From an uncultured Blautia sp. (GTDB taxonomy: Bacteria > Bacillota > Clostridia > Lachnospirales > Lachnospiraceae): 19,003 bases of DNA. The notes beneath the pieces are model-generated. The model had not been told where the DNA came from and made no database searches. It saw nothing but the letters and a program-made list of their open reading frames with translations. A program made the translations under genes and the position numbers. The stretch is taken from positions 1 through 19,003 of the forward strand of contig USPF01000045.1 in assembly GCA_900556555.1 (NCBI GenBank), read 5' to 3'. Within the stretch, counting starts at the first letter, position 1. The number at the start of each line of letters is the position of its first letter. Below are positions 1 to 7,990 of the stretch, piece after piece.

Positions 1-211
1 CAACTACCGTCCACAGTTCTACTTCAGAACAACAGACGTAACAGGTGTATGTAACTTACCAGAAGGTACAGAAATGTGCATGCCTGGCGATAACATCGAA
101 ATGACAATCGAACTGATTCACCCAATCGCTATGGAGCAGGGTCTTAGATTCGCTATCCGTGAAGGTGGACGTACAGTAGGTTCAGGTGCTGTTGCATCTA
201 TCATCGAGTAA
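1..211 (+). CDS. tuf: Elongation factor Tu, C-terminal part (truncated by window start)
   Basis: The last 69 codons of EF-Tu, the GTPase that carries aminoacyl-tRNA to the ribosome. The reading frame starts at base 2 and ends at TAA 209-211. The visible part is beta-barrel domain 3, with the family signatures YFRTTDVTG near the start, MPGDN in the middle, and the C-terminal stretch [16 protein letters not shown] followed by a short tail ending IIE. The N-terminal GTPase domain lies outside the window. A strong terminator follows 69 bases after the stop, so tuf is the last gene of its transcription unit here. Identification is essentially certain from sequence conservation. Confidence 0.97.
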   Translation, partial: NYRPQFYFRTTDVTGVCNLPEGTEMCMPGDNIEMTIELIHPIAMEQGLRFAIREGGRTVGSGAVASIIE

Positions 212-244
212 TCGTCAACTGTCGATAGAATAAATATATATTGA

Positions 245-258
245 ACACCGCAAGGTGT
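245..258 (+). other. Small GCAA-tetraloop hairpin downstream of tuf
   Basis: Five base pairs (245-249 with 254-258) close a GCAA loop. The core ACCGCAAGGT is repeated exactly 40 bases later inside the tuf terminator. There is no T-tract after this first hairpin, so it is not itself a terminator. It may stabilise the 3' end of the tuf mRNA, which is inference. Confidence 0.5.
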
Positions 259-279
259 ATTGTGTCCAAACGTAAGATA

Positions 280-309
280 CCCCGGAACCGCAAGGTTTCC
301 GGGGTTTTT
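280..309 (+). terminator. Intrinsic terminator of tuf
   Basis: Eight G/C-rich pairs (280-287 with 297-304) continue, after one bulged T, into two more pairs capped by a GCAA tetraloop at 290-293, followed by five T residues (305-309). This is a standard rho-independent terminator 69 bases after the tuf stop. On the other strand the stem is not followed by a T-run, so it probably does not serve the minus-strand anti-sigma gene that ends at 351. Confidence 0.9.
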
Positions 310-350
310 CTGTTGGCGAGATATTAAACTAAAAGATAGAATTTACTTCT

Positions 351-1364
351 TTATTCAAAACTATGAAAACTCAGCCCACATTGCCTTTTTAAAAAATCTA
401 AGAGTTCCTGCACATCTTCAGGGCTTTTCGAAAAGTCTTTTACCGGGGAACCAAGATAAGCGGTGCAATCAGCTTCAGTCATGGTTTTTGTACGTGTTAC
501 AGGGCCGTCTGCCAGTTCCAGTGTGTATTCCCAGCTCACTTCACCAAGATTATCAACTAGTGCCAGTAAAATGCAGGAGAATCCTTTCATTTTCTCATCA
601 AAGATAGCCGAGTTATTTGTGCTGTTTTCAAAATATAAGGTCCAGCCATAGGGTGTGGTTTCTGTTTGCAGTTCATTCGTAAAATTGCCAAGTTCATTTC
701 CCATCCCAAGACATTGACTAAGACGAGCGTTTGCAGTGGCATCCCCAATATATGGATGTTTATTCTGAAAAAGCTGATTTGCCATTGCAGAGATAATGGT
801 TCCATCTTCTTTGACAGTCATTTTGTTGATAGAAAGTGTTCCCTGAATTTTGTTTTTAGGGAGTTCCAGATGAAAGGAGCCGCTTTTGTTCCAGGGGGAA
901 GGAAGGCAAGTGTAAAGGATTAGTTCACTGCCGTTTTTGGTTCCCTTTAATTTATAGTGACTGAAAACTTGAGCAGAACCTGCCAAAGTGCCGCCTACCT
1001 GGATAGTATCTTTGTCCACGTTTAGATAAGTGGTATGGTAGGTGTCAGCAGGGCTTCCGATGATAAACAGCTTGACAGCGAAAGCAAGGATACAGGCGGA
1101 AAGTGTCAGAACAGTTCCCAAGATTAATTTTTTTGTTGTATGTTGTTTAATATTTTTTAAATAATTAATTTCTCTCTGGGTTTCGGTTTGTTTTTGGGCT
1201 TGCTCTTCTAAAAACTCAGATTTCATGTGCTCATAATATTCATGGCAATCTGAACAAGATTTAAGGTGCTGTTCAATTGCAGTTCCTGACTCTTCGGAAA
1301 CAAGATCATCCAGATATAATGGCAATAGGTCTTTGATCATATGACACGGTGTATGTGCTGACAT
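351..1364 (-). CDS. Membrane-anchored anti-sigma factor with zinc-finger (zf-HC2) domain
   Basis: 337 residues. The N-terminus has a ZAS/zf-HC2-type zinc-binding pattern: Cys7, then His33, Cys37 and Cys40 in the Hx3Cx2C arrangement found in anti-sigma factors. A single hydrophobic segment at about residues 80-102 would place residues beyond about 103 (roughly 235 residues) outside the membrane. I do not recognise that outer domain as a specific family; it is presumably the sensory part. The start codon overlaps the last base of the sigma-factor stop codon (TAATG), and a strong AGGAGG lies at 1375-1380. This coupling and gene order are typical of sigma/anti-sigma pairs. The predicted role is to bind and silence the upstream sigma factor until an envelope signal arrives; the signal is unknown. 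Confidence 0.85.
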   Translation of the reverse strand: MSAHTPCHMIKDLLPLYLDDLVSEESGTAIEQHLKSCSDCHEYYEHMKSEFLEEQAQKQTETQREINYLKNIKQHTTKKLILGTVLTLSACILAFAVKLFIIGSPADTYHTTYLNVDKDTIQVGGTLAGSAQVFSHYKLKGTKNGSELILYTCLPSPWNKSGSFHLELPKNKIQGTLSINKMTVKEDGTIISAMANQLFQNKHPYIGDATANARLSQCLGMGNELGNFTNELQTETTPYGWTLYFENSTNNSAIFDEKMKGFSCILLALVDNLGEVSWEYTLELADGPVTRTKTMTEADCTAYLGSPVKDFSKSPEDVQELLDFLKRQCGLSFHSFE

Positions 1365-1855
1365 TATCGTGTAACCTCCTTTATCAATTTTTCTTTATTG
1401 CGGTAATATGTCACTCTTGCCCAATTCTCATTTTTGTCCATAATACTTCCGATTTGAGAAAAGGAAAGATTTCCAATCAAACGCAGATACATGACTTCTC
1501 TTCCAGGGTCTTTTAGGTTATGAAGTTTCTTCAAAAGTTCAAGATGATTCCAGTTTTGAAAAAATTGTTCCTCCGTGGAAGGAAATGTGCTTTCTCTTTC
1601 CGGAACAGAAAGCTGGCTGGATAACTCTGACTGTTTTTTCTGTTTTCGTAAAAAGTCAAACCAGAGATTTTTTGCGATTCCACATAGCCAGGTAGAGACC
1701 CTGGAATTTTCCTGAAAGGTGTTGAGTCTCTTGATGGCTTGATAGAAAGTTTCCTGTGTTAATTCTTCTGCAATATCAGGATTTTGAGTTTTGGTTAAAA
1801 GAAAGCCATATACCGTTTTTGCGTGTTTTTGATAGAGTTCTTCAATAGAATCCAT
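1364..1855 (-). CDS. ECF-type RNA polymerase sigma factor
   Basis: 163 residues, a normal ECF sigma length. Region 2 spans about residues 5-70 and includes the DIAEELTQETF core-binding stretch and the STWLCGIAKNLWFDFLRK -10 recognition helix. Region 4 is a helix-turn-helix at about residues 108-160. I place the start at ATG 1855 because AAAGGAG lies just upstream (about 1864-1869) with normal spacing. A longer in-frame start at 1969 would overlap the promoter at 1941-1969 and lacks the family signature in its extra 38 residues. The gene is translationally coupled to the anti-sigma gene by a one-base overlap. Its regulon cannot be read from this window. Confidence 0.92.
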   Translation of the reverse strand: MDSIEELYQKHAKTVYGFLLTKTQNPDIAEELTQETFYQAIKRLNTFQENSRVSTWLCGIAKNLWFDFLRKQKKQSELSSQLSVPERESTFPSTEEQFFQNWNHLELLKKLHNLKDPGREVMYLRLIGNLSFSQIGSIMDKNENWARVTYYRNKEKLIKEVTR

Positions 1856-1940
1856 ACGGTGTTCTCCTTTCTGATAATTAGTGTTCAAAATGCCTGATTC
1901 GTTACAAGTATCGTTTGAAAATTTATATATTGATATTCTG

Positions 1941-1969
1941 ATTATAGAGGATAATGTTTTTATAAACAA
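1941..1969 (-). promoter_or_regulatory. Promoter of the sigma/anti-sigma operon
   Basis: Read on the minus strand: TTGTTT (1969-1964), a 17-base spacer, then a perfect TATAAT (1946-1941), with transcription expected to start near 1934, about 80 bases before the sigma start codon. It looks like a vegetative sigma-A promoter rather than an ECF promoter; no GAAC-type -35 is evident. The operon may therefore be expressed at a basal level, with the sigma factor held inactive by its anti-sigma partner. Confidence 0.7.
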
Positions 1970-2031
1970 TATTTTGTGAGAGCATTCGTTTTCTTTTTGG
2001 ATAAAATCCTGTGGATATTCCTCTTATGATA

Positions 2032-2040
2032 TGCTACAAT
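2032..2040 (+). promoter_or_regulatory. Candidate extended -10 for the hydrolase operon
   Basis: TGCTACAAT fits an extended -10 element (TGn plus TACAAT). The -35 region about 17 bases upstream is poor (TGGATA). It lies about 150 bases before the first gene, divergent from the sigma-factor promoter. I see no conserved element in the long leader 2050-2187. Confidence 0.45.
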
Positions 2041-2187
2041 GTCTTCAAAACATTACCAGGCCAAGTTTTTATACGTCTGTTGCGGTATTAGACCGTGTCT
2101 GAAAATCTGACAGCATATCCAAGGAGAATCTCGAAGACGAAGATGTTATAAAAGAGATATTAGAAAACAACTTAGGAGAACAACTAT

Positions 2188-3165
2188 ATGACAAAAACCA
2201 TGCACTTATTTTTAAAAGCACTTTCCGACCCGGATACGAAACTGGATGTGCAGAAATCCAGGCGGATTATGAATCTGAAGCTTTTAGACCCGTTTAAACC
2301 TTTTTACCGTACCCTGGATACGAAGCTTTATCGTGATGAGAGAGAGATTCCCATTCGAATCTATTTTCCCAACGAGGAATCTTACGATACGGTGGATATT
2401 CAGGAATTGCAGAAGAAGAATGAGACAACGGATACAGCCACTATGGGAGATAATTCTTACCCGGTGATTCTTTATATCCATGGGGGCGGATTTGTGACAG
2501 AGAGTGTGGAATCTTATAACCGTGTCTGCTGGAATCTGGCAAAGCATACGAATCATGTGGTGGTATCCATTGACTATCCTCTTGCACCGGAACAGCGGTT
2601 TCCAACGCAGGTGGAAGATTGTTATGCTGTGGCAAAGGCCGTGTTTACAGATAGAAGTATTCTGAATACAGAACCGGAAGCTATTACCTTGATGGGGGAT
2701 AGTGCAGGGGGCAATCTTGCAGCAGCCGTTTCTTTGATGGCAAGAGATCGAGGAGAATTTCTCCCTGAAAATCAGATTCTTATCTATCCCTGTGTGAACA
2801 ATAATTATGAAGAAAACAATGGTTTTCCTTCAGTGATGGAAAACGGACAGGATTATCTGCTCACCAGACAAAATATGGTGGATTATCTGGAGTATTATCA
2901 GGGAAAACCAGAAGACAGGGAAAATCCTTATTTTGCGCCTCTTATGGAAGAGAATCTTTCCGGATTGCCGAGAACCCTGGTTATTACGGCAGAATTTGAC
3001 CCGCTCCGGGATGAAGGGGAGGAATTTGCAAGAAGATTAAAAGAAGCGGGAAATCAGGTAGTGCATCACAGGATTTCCCAGACAATCCATGGATTTTTTT
3101 TGTTAGAACCTCTGTACCAGGGTGTGCGGGAGGTGTATGATTATGTCAATGAATTTTTGGCATGA
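2188..3165 (+). CDS. Alpha/beta hydrolase, hormone-sensitive-lipase-type esterase
   Basis: 325 residues. The HSL/arylacetamide deacetylase family marks are all present: the oxyanion-hole HGGG at residues 98-101, the nucleophile Ser172 in GDSAG (170-174), a likely acid Asp271 in EFDPLRDEG, and His301 in IHGFF near the C-terminus. It should hydrolyse short acyl esters or related carboxyl esters. There is no signal peptide, so it should be cytoplasmic. The start ATG has AGGAG at 2174-2178. The following acyltransferase-like gene begins 11 bases after the stop. An esterase next to a probable ester-forming enzyme suggests the pair acts on the same class of acyl compounds (inference); the substrate cannot be named. 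Confidence 0.9.
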   Translation: MTKTMHLFLKALSDPDTKLDVQKSRRIMNLKLLDPFKPFYRTLDTKLYRDEREIPIRIYFPNEESYDTVDIQELQKKNETTDTATMGDNSYPVILYIHGGGFVTESVESYNRVCWNLAKHTNHVVVSIDYPLAPEQRFPTQVEDCYAVAKAVFTDRSILNTEPEAITLMGDSAGGNLAAAVSLMARDRGEFLPENQILIYPCVNNNYEENNGFPSVMENGQDYLLTRQNMVDYLEYYQGKPEDRENPYFAPLMEENLSGLPRTLVITAEFDPLRDEGEEFARRLKEAGNQVVHHRISQTIHGFFLLEPLYQGVREVYDYVNEFLA

Positions 3166-3176
3166 GGGAGAGGTGA

Positions 3177-4457
3177 ATGACCATGCATGGAAGGAGAAGA
3201 AACTGGAGGTCTCTGGAAAATACAGCAAAAATTTTTCCGGCTACAAGTGGAAAAAAGGATGAAAGGGTTTTTCGGATTTCCTGTCAATTAAAGGAAAACG
3301 TGGATCCTGTGAAATTGCAGAAGGCTCTTGACTTGTGCGTGGAGGATTTTTCTTTGTTTTTATGTGTGCTTCGTGTGGGAATGTTCTGGAACTATTTAGA
3401 AGAGACGCATTTGCGGCCTGTGGTGCGGGAAGAGAGCCAGCCACCTTGCAGCCAGATTTATTTCCGGGATCAGAAGAATCTTCTGTTTGAGGTAACTTAT
3501 TACAAGAAAAGGATTAATTTTGAAACGTATCATGCCCTGACAGATGGAACAGGGGCTATGCAGTTTGTGAAATCTCTGGTTTTTTATTATTTGAAGGAGC
3601 AGTACCCGGAGAAAATTCAGGGGTCTCCCCAGCAGGTGCAGTTTGATGCCACAAAGGCAGAGCTTTCGGAGGATAGCTTTGAAAAGTATTATTCTGATCA
3701 GGGAAAAGGGATTAAAATACCGAAGTACAAAGCACATCAGTTAAAATACAGAAAAACAGAATACAATACCATTCATCTTACGGAGGGTATCATGTCGGTA
3801 AAAGAACTGTTAAGTACAGCCAAATCCTATGGAGCGACCCTGAGCGTGTATCTGACAGCAGTGTATTTGTGTGCCATTGCAAAGGATATGAGTGAGAAGC
3901 AGAAGAAAAAAACGGTTGCACTGATGATTCCTGTGAATCTCAGGAATTATTTCCCTTCTGAATCCGTACGAAATTTTTTTGGATGGATTGATATTGGCTA
4001 TGATTTTTCTAAACAGAGTAATGAACTGGAAGATGTGATTGCGTTCACAGCAAAATTTTTTAAAGAAGAGCTTACTCCGGAGCGGATTGCAGCCAGAATG
4101 AATGGTTTCATGCGTATGGAAAAGAATCCGTTTATGCGTATTCTGCCGCTTCCTGTGAAACTCTGGGGAATGCAGGTAGGTGCTATGGTATCTTCTGCAA
4201 ACGGAACAGCGGTTTTCTCCAATATTGGCAAGATTCTCATGCCTGAGGAATGCAGAGAATATATCGACTGGTTTGACTTTTATACAACAACACCTAAGAT
4301 GGAAATCTGTGCCTGTTCTTTTGAGGACAATCTGAGCATTAGTTTTACTTCCTGTTATGCAGAAAGTACGGTGGAAAAGAATTTTTTCCGAATGCTTACG
4401 GAAAAGGGGACAGAGGTGCGTATTATTTCCTGGAATGCGGAGAAAGGGGGAATTTGA
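3177..4457 (+). CDS. Alcohol acetyltransferase-like / condensation-fold acyltransferase
   Basis: 426 residues. The key motif is YHALTDGTGA at about residues 118-127, matching the HHxxxDG active site of the chloramphenicol acetyltransferase/condensation superfamily with His119 as catalytic base; the first His of the pair is Tyr. A later NFFGW stretch corresponds to the DFGWG structural motif. The overall pattern resembles alcohol acetyltransferase-like proteins (COG4908-type), which move acyl groups from a thioester to an alcohol or amine. It has no carrier-protein or adenylation domain, so it is not an NRPS module. The start is ambiguous: ATG 3177 with GGGAG upstream, or ATG 3183, which has better spacing from AGGTGA. 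It is tightly packed between the hydrolase and the DUF6320-like gene. The substrate is unknown. Confidence 0.8.
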   Translation: MTMHGRRRNWRSLENTAKIFPATSGKKDERVFRISCQLKENVDPVKLQKALDLCVEDFSLFLCVLRVGMFWNYLEETHLRPVVREESQPPCSQIYFRDQKNLLFEVTYYKKRINFETYHALTDGTGAMQFVKSLVFYYLKEQYPEKIQGSPQQVQFDATKAELSEDSFEKYYSDQGKGIKIPKYKAHQLKYRKTEYNTIHLTEGIMSVKELLSTAKSYGATLSVYLTAVYLCAIAKDMSEKQKKKTVALMIPVNLRNYFPSESVRNFFGWIDIGYDFSKQSNELEDVIAFTAKFFKEELTPERIAARMNGFMRMEKNPFMRILPLPVKLWGMQVGAMVSSANGTAVFSNIGKILMPEECREYIDWFDFYTTTPKMEICACSFEDNLSISFTSCYAESTVEKNFFRMLTEKGTEVRIISWNAEKGGI

Positions 4458-4458
4458 T

Positions 4459-5124
4459 ATGCAGTATTGCAAGCGTTGCAGAGCCTGGATTGAAACCCCG
4501 GAGAAACGGTGTCCTCTTTGTCAGGGGGGGCTGGAAGGAGAGCCTAATCCGGAAGGTCAAATGTTTCCTGATGTGACCAGGACAACTTCTGCTATAGAGC
4601 TGGGATTTAAGATTTTTACCTTTGTCTGTGTGGCAATGGTGATTCTTGGATTTGCAGGAAATTTGATTTTAAAATCTGAAGTTTTTTGGGCAGGATTTGT
4701 GGCAGCGGCTGTTGGATGTATGTGGGTTCTCACTGCTGTAGGAATACGGAAACGCCGGAATTTGCTGAAAAATACCTTATGGCAGATGGTACTTTTGTGG
4801 TGTGTTTTTCTTTTTTGGGATTTTCTTACCGGATACCGTGGATGGGCTTTGGAATATGCAGTTCCCATTGTGATTTTACTGGTCTTTCCGATTCTGACGG
4901 TAATGGTGAGGGTTATGAAGCTGCCGGCAGCCTATTATATGATTTATTATATTCTGGCATGTAGTGCCGGACTACTTCAGATGCTTTTACTGGTTACAGG
5001 ATGGCTTACCATGCAGATTCCCTGTGTTGTCTGCGGGGCTGTTTCTGCACTGATTTTGGCTGGTCTGATGATTTTCCAGGGAAGACATTTCTGGGAAGAA
5101 ATAAAGAAAAAAGTACATATGTGA
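4459..5124 (+). CDS. Zinc-ribbon, polytopic membrane protein (DUF6320-like)
   Basis: 221 residues. The N-terminus has two CxxC knuckles (Cys4/Cys7 and Cys18/Cys21) forming a small zinc ribbon. About six hydrophobic segments follow, at roughly residues 45-68, 72-94, 104-122, 130-152, 160-185 and 190-212. This matches proteins annotated DUF6320 that, from memory, often accompany alcohol acetyltransferase-like genes; the function is undescribed. The start ATG 4459 follows AAAGGGGG (4443-4450) and lies one base after the previous stop. An alternative in-frame start at 4357 would overlap the upstream gene and lacks a ribosome binding site. It may anchor or partner the acyltransferase at the membrane, which is inference from position only. 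Confidence 0.75.
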   Translation: MQYCKRCRAWIETPEKRCPLCQGGLEGEPNPEGQMFPDVTRTTSAIELGFKIFTFVCVAMVILGFAGNLILKSEVFWAGFVAAAVGCMWVLTAVGIRKRRNLLKNTLWQMVLLWCVFLFWDFLTGYRGWALEYAVPIVILLVFPILTVMVRVMKLPAAYYMIYYILACSAGLLQMLLLVTGWLTMQIPCVVCGAVSALILAGLMIFQGRHFWEEIKKKVHM

Positions 5125-5145
5125 AAAGATAGGAGAATAAAAGAA

Positions 5146-5667
5146 ATGAAGGAATTACTGGTAGTGATTGATATGCAGAAGGATTTTGTTGATGGTGCCT
5201 TAGGCACAAAAGAGGCACAGAATATAGTGGATCATGTGGTTAATAAGGTAAAAAAAGCGAAAGAATGTGGAAAAGATGTGATTTTTACCAAAGATACCCA
5301 CCATCAGAATTATCTTCTTACCCAGGAGGGAAGAAATCTTCCAGTAGTCCATTGTATTAAAGAAACACCGGGATGGGAATTGATTCCGCAGCTTTTGGAA
5401 CTTGCTGAAGATTGTGTGATTTTAGAAAAGCCTGTGTTTGGAAGTACAGCATTGGCACATATGGCAGTAAAAGAAGGGTATGAATCCATAGAACTCATTG
5501 GATTGTGCACGGATATCTGTGTGATCTCAAATGCTATGATTCTGAAATCTTCCCTGCCGGAAGCAAAGATCAGTGTGGATGCATCCTGCTGTGCCGGGGT
5601 GACACCGGAAAGTCACAAAAATGCTCTGGAAGCTATGAAAATGTGCCAGATTACTATTACTGAATAA
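5146..5667 (+). CDS. pncA: Nicotinamidase-like cysteine hydrolase (isochorismatase superfamily)
   Basis: 173 residues. The catalytic triad of the family can be placed at Asp9 (VVIDMQKDF), Lys95 (EKPVFG) and Cys125 (CTDICV). Asp50 and His52 of DTHH, with His69, fit the metal site of nicotinamidases. The expected reaction is deamidation of nicotinamide to nicotinate for NAD salvage. Related cysteine hydrolases act on other amides, so the substrate is probable rather than proven. The start ATG follows AGGAG (5131-5135), 21 bases after the DUF6320-like gene, so it probably shares that operon. The stop is followed within a few bases by a large hairpin (5675-5741). Confidence 0.8.
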   Translation: MKELLVVIDMQKDFVDGALGTKEAQNIVDHVVNKVKKAKECGKDVIFTKDTHHQNYLLTQEGRNLPVVHCIKETPGWELIPQLLELAEDCVILEKPVFGSTALAHMAVKEGYESIELIGLCTDICVISNAMILKSSLPEAKISVDASCCAGVTPESHKNALEAMKMCQITITE

Positions 5668-5674
5668 AAGAAAA

Positions 5675-5741
5675 AATGCCGCCTTACGCTCTTGGAATAC
5701 CATCTGCAGAATGGCTTTTGCCAGGGATGTAAGGCGGCATT
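5675..5741. terminator. Shared terminator-type hairpin between convergent operons
   Basis: A perfect 13-bp stem (5675-5687 with 5729-5741) encloses 41 bases that can fold further, for example TGGC/GCCA at 5712-5723 or CCAT/ATGG at 5700-5714. It lies between the plus-strand nicotinamidase-like gene and the minus-strand histidine kinase, which ends at 5747. Read on the minus strand, the stem is followed by a strong T-rich run (complement of 5666-5676), so it is a good terminator for the two-component operon. On the plus strand the downstream sequence is only moderately T-rich. The large interior is unusual for a simple terminator. Confidence 0.75.
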
Positions 5742-5746
5742 ATCTA

Positions 5747-7990
5747 TTATTTTAGAAAGGTTATTTCAACAGTAAATAAATCGGCATCTGTGGAGATTTC
5801 CAGGCGTCCGCCCTGGAGCTCCGTAAAGCTTTTGGCAATAGCCAGACCCAGGCCGCTTCCCTCTGTATTCCGGGATGCATCTCCCCGGACAAAACGTTCC
5901 GTGATTTCGCTTGGGTTAAAGTTCAGCTCTGTAGCGGAAATATTTTTCATGGTAATCTTTACATGATTTTCTGTGTTTTCCATGGTAATGTATGCCCTGG
6001 AATGAGGCATAGCATATTTGGTAATGTTGACAATCAGATTTTCGAATACCCGGTAAGTTCTCTGGCTGTCCAAAGGAAGAACAATTTTTTCTTCTGGAAG
6101 CTGCCAGCGGAAAATCAAATCCGTGGCATCGATTTTATCCTGAAGTTCCAGTTTCACCTGACGCAGCAGGCTCACAATATCTACATCTACGATATTTAAA
6201 GTGATCGCTTTGCTGGTTGCTTTGCTCACTTCAAACAAATCTTCAATTAGGATTTTCAGACGGTTTGCCTTCTGATCCAGAATTCCGATATATTTACTAC
6301 GTTCTTCTTCTGTGAGATCTTCTTTTTTCAATAAATCTACATAGGTGATAATAGCAGTTAATGGTGTTTTCAAGTCATGAGACACATTTGTGATTAAATC
6401 TGTTTTCATTCTGGTACTTTTTACTTCCTCATCCACTGCTTTTTTAAATCCTGTTTGAATCTTGTCGATTTCGTCCCGGAATGGTTCAAAAACTCCCAGG
6501 TCTTCCGGAATAGTGCCGTTTAAGTTTCCTTTTGCCAGTTCATTGGTTGCTTCCAGCAGAAGTTTATACTGCTCCTGGATTTTTTTCAGATATTTTTGCA
6601 GCAGATAAAACAGAACAACAGAATAAACAACCAGTGCACCAATGCCCCAGAACCACATCATACTGATAAATCCAAGGATAATGAAGTTAATCAGCACGAT
6701 TTTTAACAGAACCCGGTTGGTATTTCCTGTGAGATCTGCATGAAGCAGACTGTCATACACACGTCTGGCTGTGCGGCAAAGCCATGGCCAGATGCGGTAG
6801 AGAATCACACGTTCTCTCAGATACTGCATGGGTCCCATAGTGAAAATAGCACGAAGGCAGCTTACAGTCCAGTAACATAAGGCAAATACGGCCAGCCATC
6901 CAATCAGACCCCAGATATACTGCGTACCAAGTGCAATGTTGTGTGGAATATTGAAGCTTGTCAGCACAGAGTAGATAGCCTGCCTGGTAAAGGTGTTGAG
7001 ATCTGCTGCGATAGAAACCGACATTCCGAAGACACTGCAGCCTATGACAGCTACGATTTCAAATGGAACCCGGAAGATTTTTTCGTTTCCTGTTTCCAAT
7101 ACTTTTGCATATGGAAGGAAGAAAGCAGCAAGAGCCACAGCAGCCAGAAGAGAAAGAAATACAATCAGCAAATCAGAACCACCGGAACCGGAGTAATGCT
7201 GGTATTCCTCTTCGAACATTCCAGGATACATATTGCTAAAGTATTTCAGGGAGTCCTTTGTCATGGCAAAACAATAGGTTTTGTTTTTAGGATTCTGGAA
7301 TGTTTTGTTAAGATTAAAGTCATATTTGTATGATTCCGTTGGATTTTCTTTTGCCGTTTCATTTAGAATCTGTGATGCATTGGTAGTTTCATGAGAGAGG
7401 AAGCTGGTAGAGACGATATTTCCATTGGCTCCGTATTCTACCACAGCAATAAAGGCATAGTGACCATAGTCTTTGCTTCCGTTTAAGGTTGACCAGCCAA
7501 GGGCGTCATATAAAGGAGCAGAATTTCCCTTGGCACGGTTGCTGTCAATAATGTTTTCATTTTCATCCAGGACTTCGTATTCCAGATAGGAGCGGAGATT
7601 GGAGAAATCATCACACCATTCCCCGTACTGGTTAAAAATAGCATCCGCAGCATTTCCCTCAGAGTCATAGGCTTCGTCATCATATTCATCTTCTGGCGTT
7701 TCTTCTTCCTTTTTTTCGGTCTGTGCTGTTTTGCCGGAAGAGAAGAAGATATCATAAGGAGTCAATGCGGTATTGCTCTCATTTTGCATTTCTTCTCCGT
7801 GCAGCACATAGATGGCCTCTACCAGATAAGAACTGATACTTTCGTAGGAGTAATTAAAATCTTCTGATCCCTGCTGTTCCTGCTGAATATAATGAGGGCG
7901 TAAGATCATCATCGCCAGAGAAGGCAGAAGAATGACCAGCCCGATAATAAATACTTTAAGATTACGATAATTTTTCAATTTTGTATCCAA
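5747..7990 (-). CDS. Sensor histidine kinase, large multi-pass membrane type
   Basis: 747 residues. A membrane segment at about 13-32 is followed by an external domain (about 33-271) with an acidic run at 92-112. Further hydrophobic segments lie near 272-295, 308-330, 355-382 and 430-465, then a linker resembling HAMP. The phosphoacceptor His538 sits in NVSHDLKTPLTAI. The ATPase domain has an N-box (NLIVNITKYA, from Asn651) and a G2 box GSGLGLA (711-717). The usual DxGxG (G1) box is replaced by NISATEL (683-689). The start is a TTG with AGGTGG at 8000-8005, overlapping the regulator gene by 29 bases. It should phosphorylate the response regulator; the stimulus is unknown. I do not recognise the external domain. 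Confidence 0.9.
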   Translation of the reverse strand: MDTKLKNYRNLKVFIIGLVILLPSLAMMILRPHYIQQEQQGSEDFNYSYESISSYLVEAIYVLHGEEMQNESNTALTPYDIFFSSGKTAQTEKKEEETPEDEYDDEAYDSEGNAADAIFNQYGEWCDDFSNLRSYLEYEVLDENENIIDSNRAKGNSAPLYDALGWSTLNGSKDYGHYAFIAVVEYGANGNIVSTSFLSHETTNASQILNETAKENPTESYKYDFNLNKTFQNPKNKTYCFAMTKDSLKYFSNMYPGMFEEEYQHYSGSGGSDLLIVFLSLLAAVALAAFFLPYAKVLETGNEKIFRVPFEIVAVIGCSVFGMSVSIAADLNTFTRQAIYSVLTSFNIPHNIALGTQYIWGLIGWLAVFALCYWTVSCLRAIFTMGPMQYLRERVILYRIWPWLCRTARRVYDSLLHADLTGNTNRVLLKIVLINFIILGFISMMWFWGIGALVVYSVVLFYLLQKYLKKIQEQYKLLLEATNELAKGNLNGTIPEDLGVFEPFRDEIDKIQTGFKKAVDEEVKSTRMKTDLITNVSHDLKTPLTAIITYVDLLKKEDLTEEERSKYIGILDQKANRLKILIEDLFEVSKATSKAITLNIVDVDIVSLLRQVKLELQDKIDATDLIFRWQLPEEKIVLPLDSQRTYRVFENLIVNITKYAMPHSRAYITMENTENHVKITMKNISATELNFNPSEITERFVRGDASRNTEGSGLGLAIAKSFTELQGGRLEISTDADLFTVEITFLK

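Noticed and set aside
1856..1969. N-terminal extension of the sigma factor
   Set aside because: It would contain the promoter, lacks sigma-factor similarity and has no ribosome binding site; the ATG at 1855 has one.
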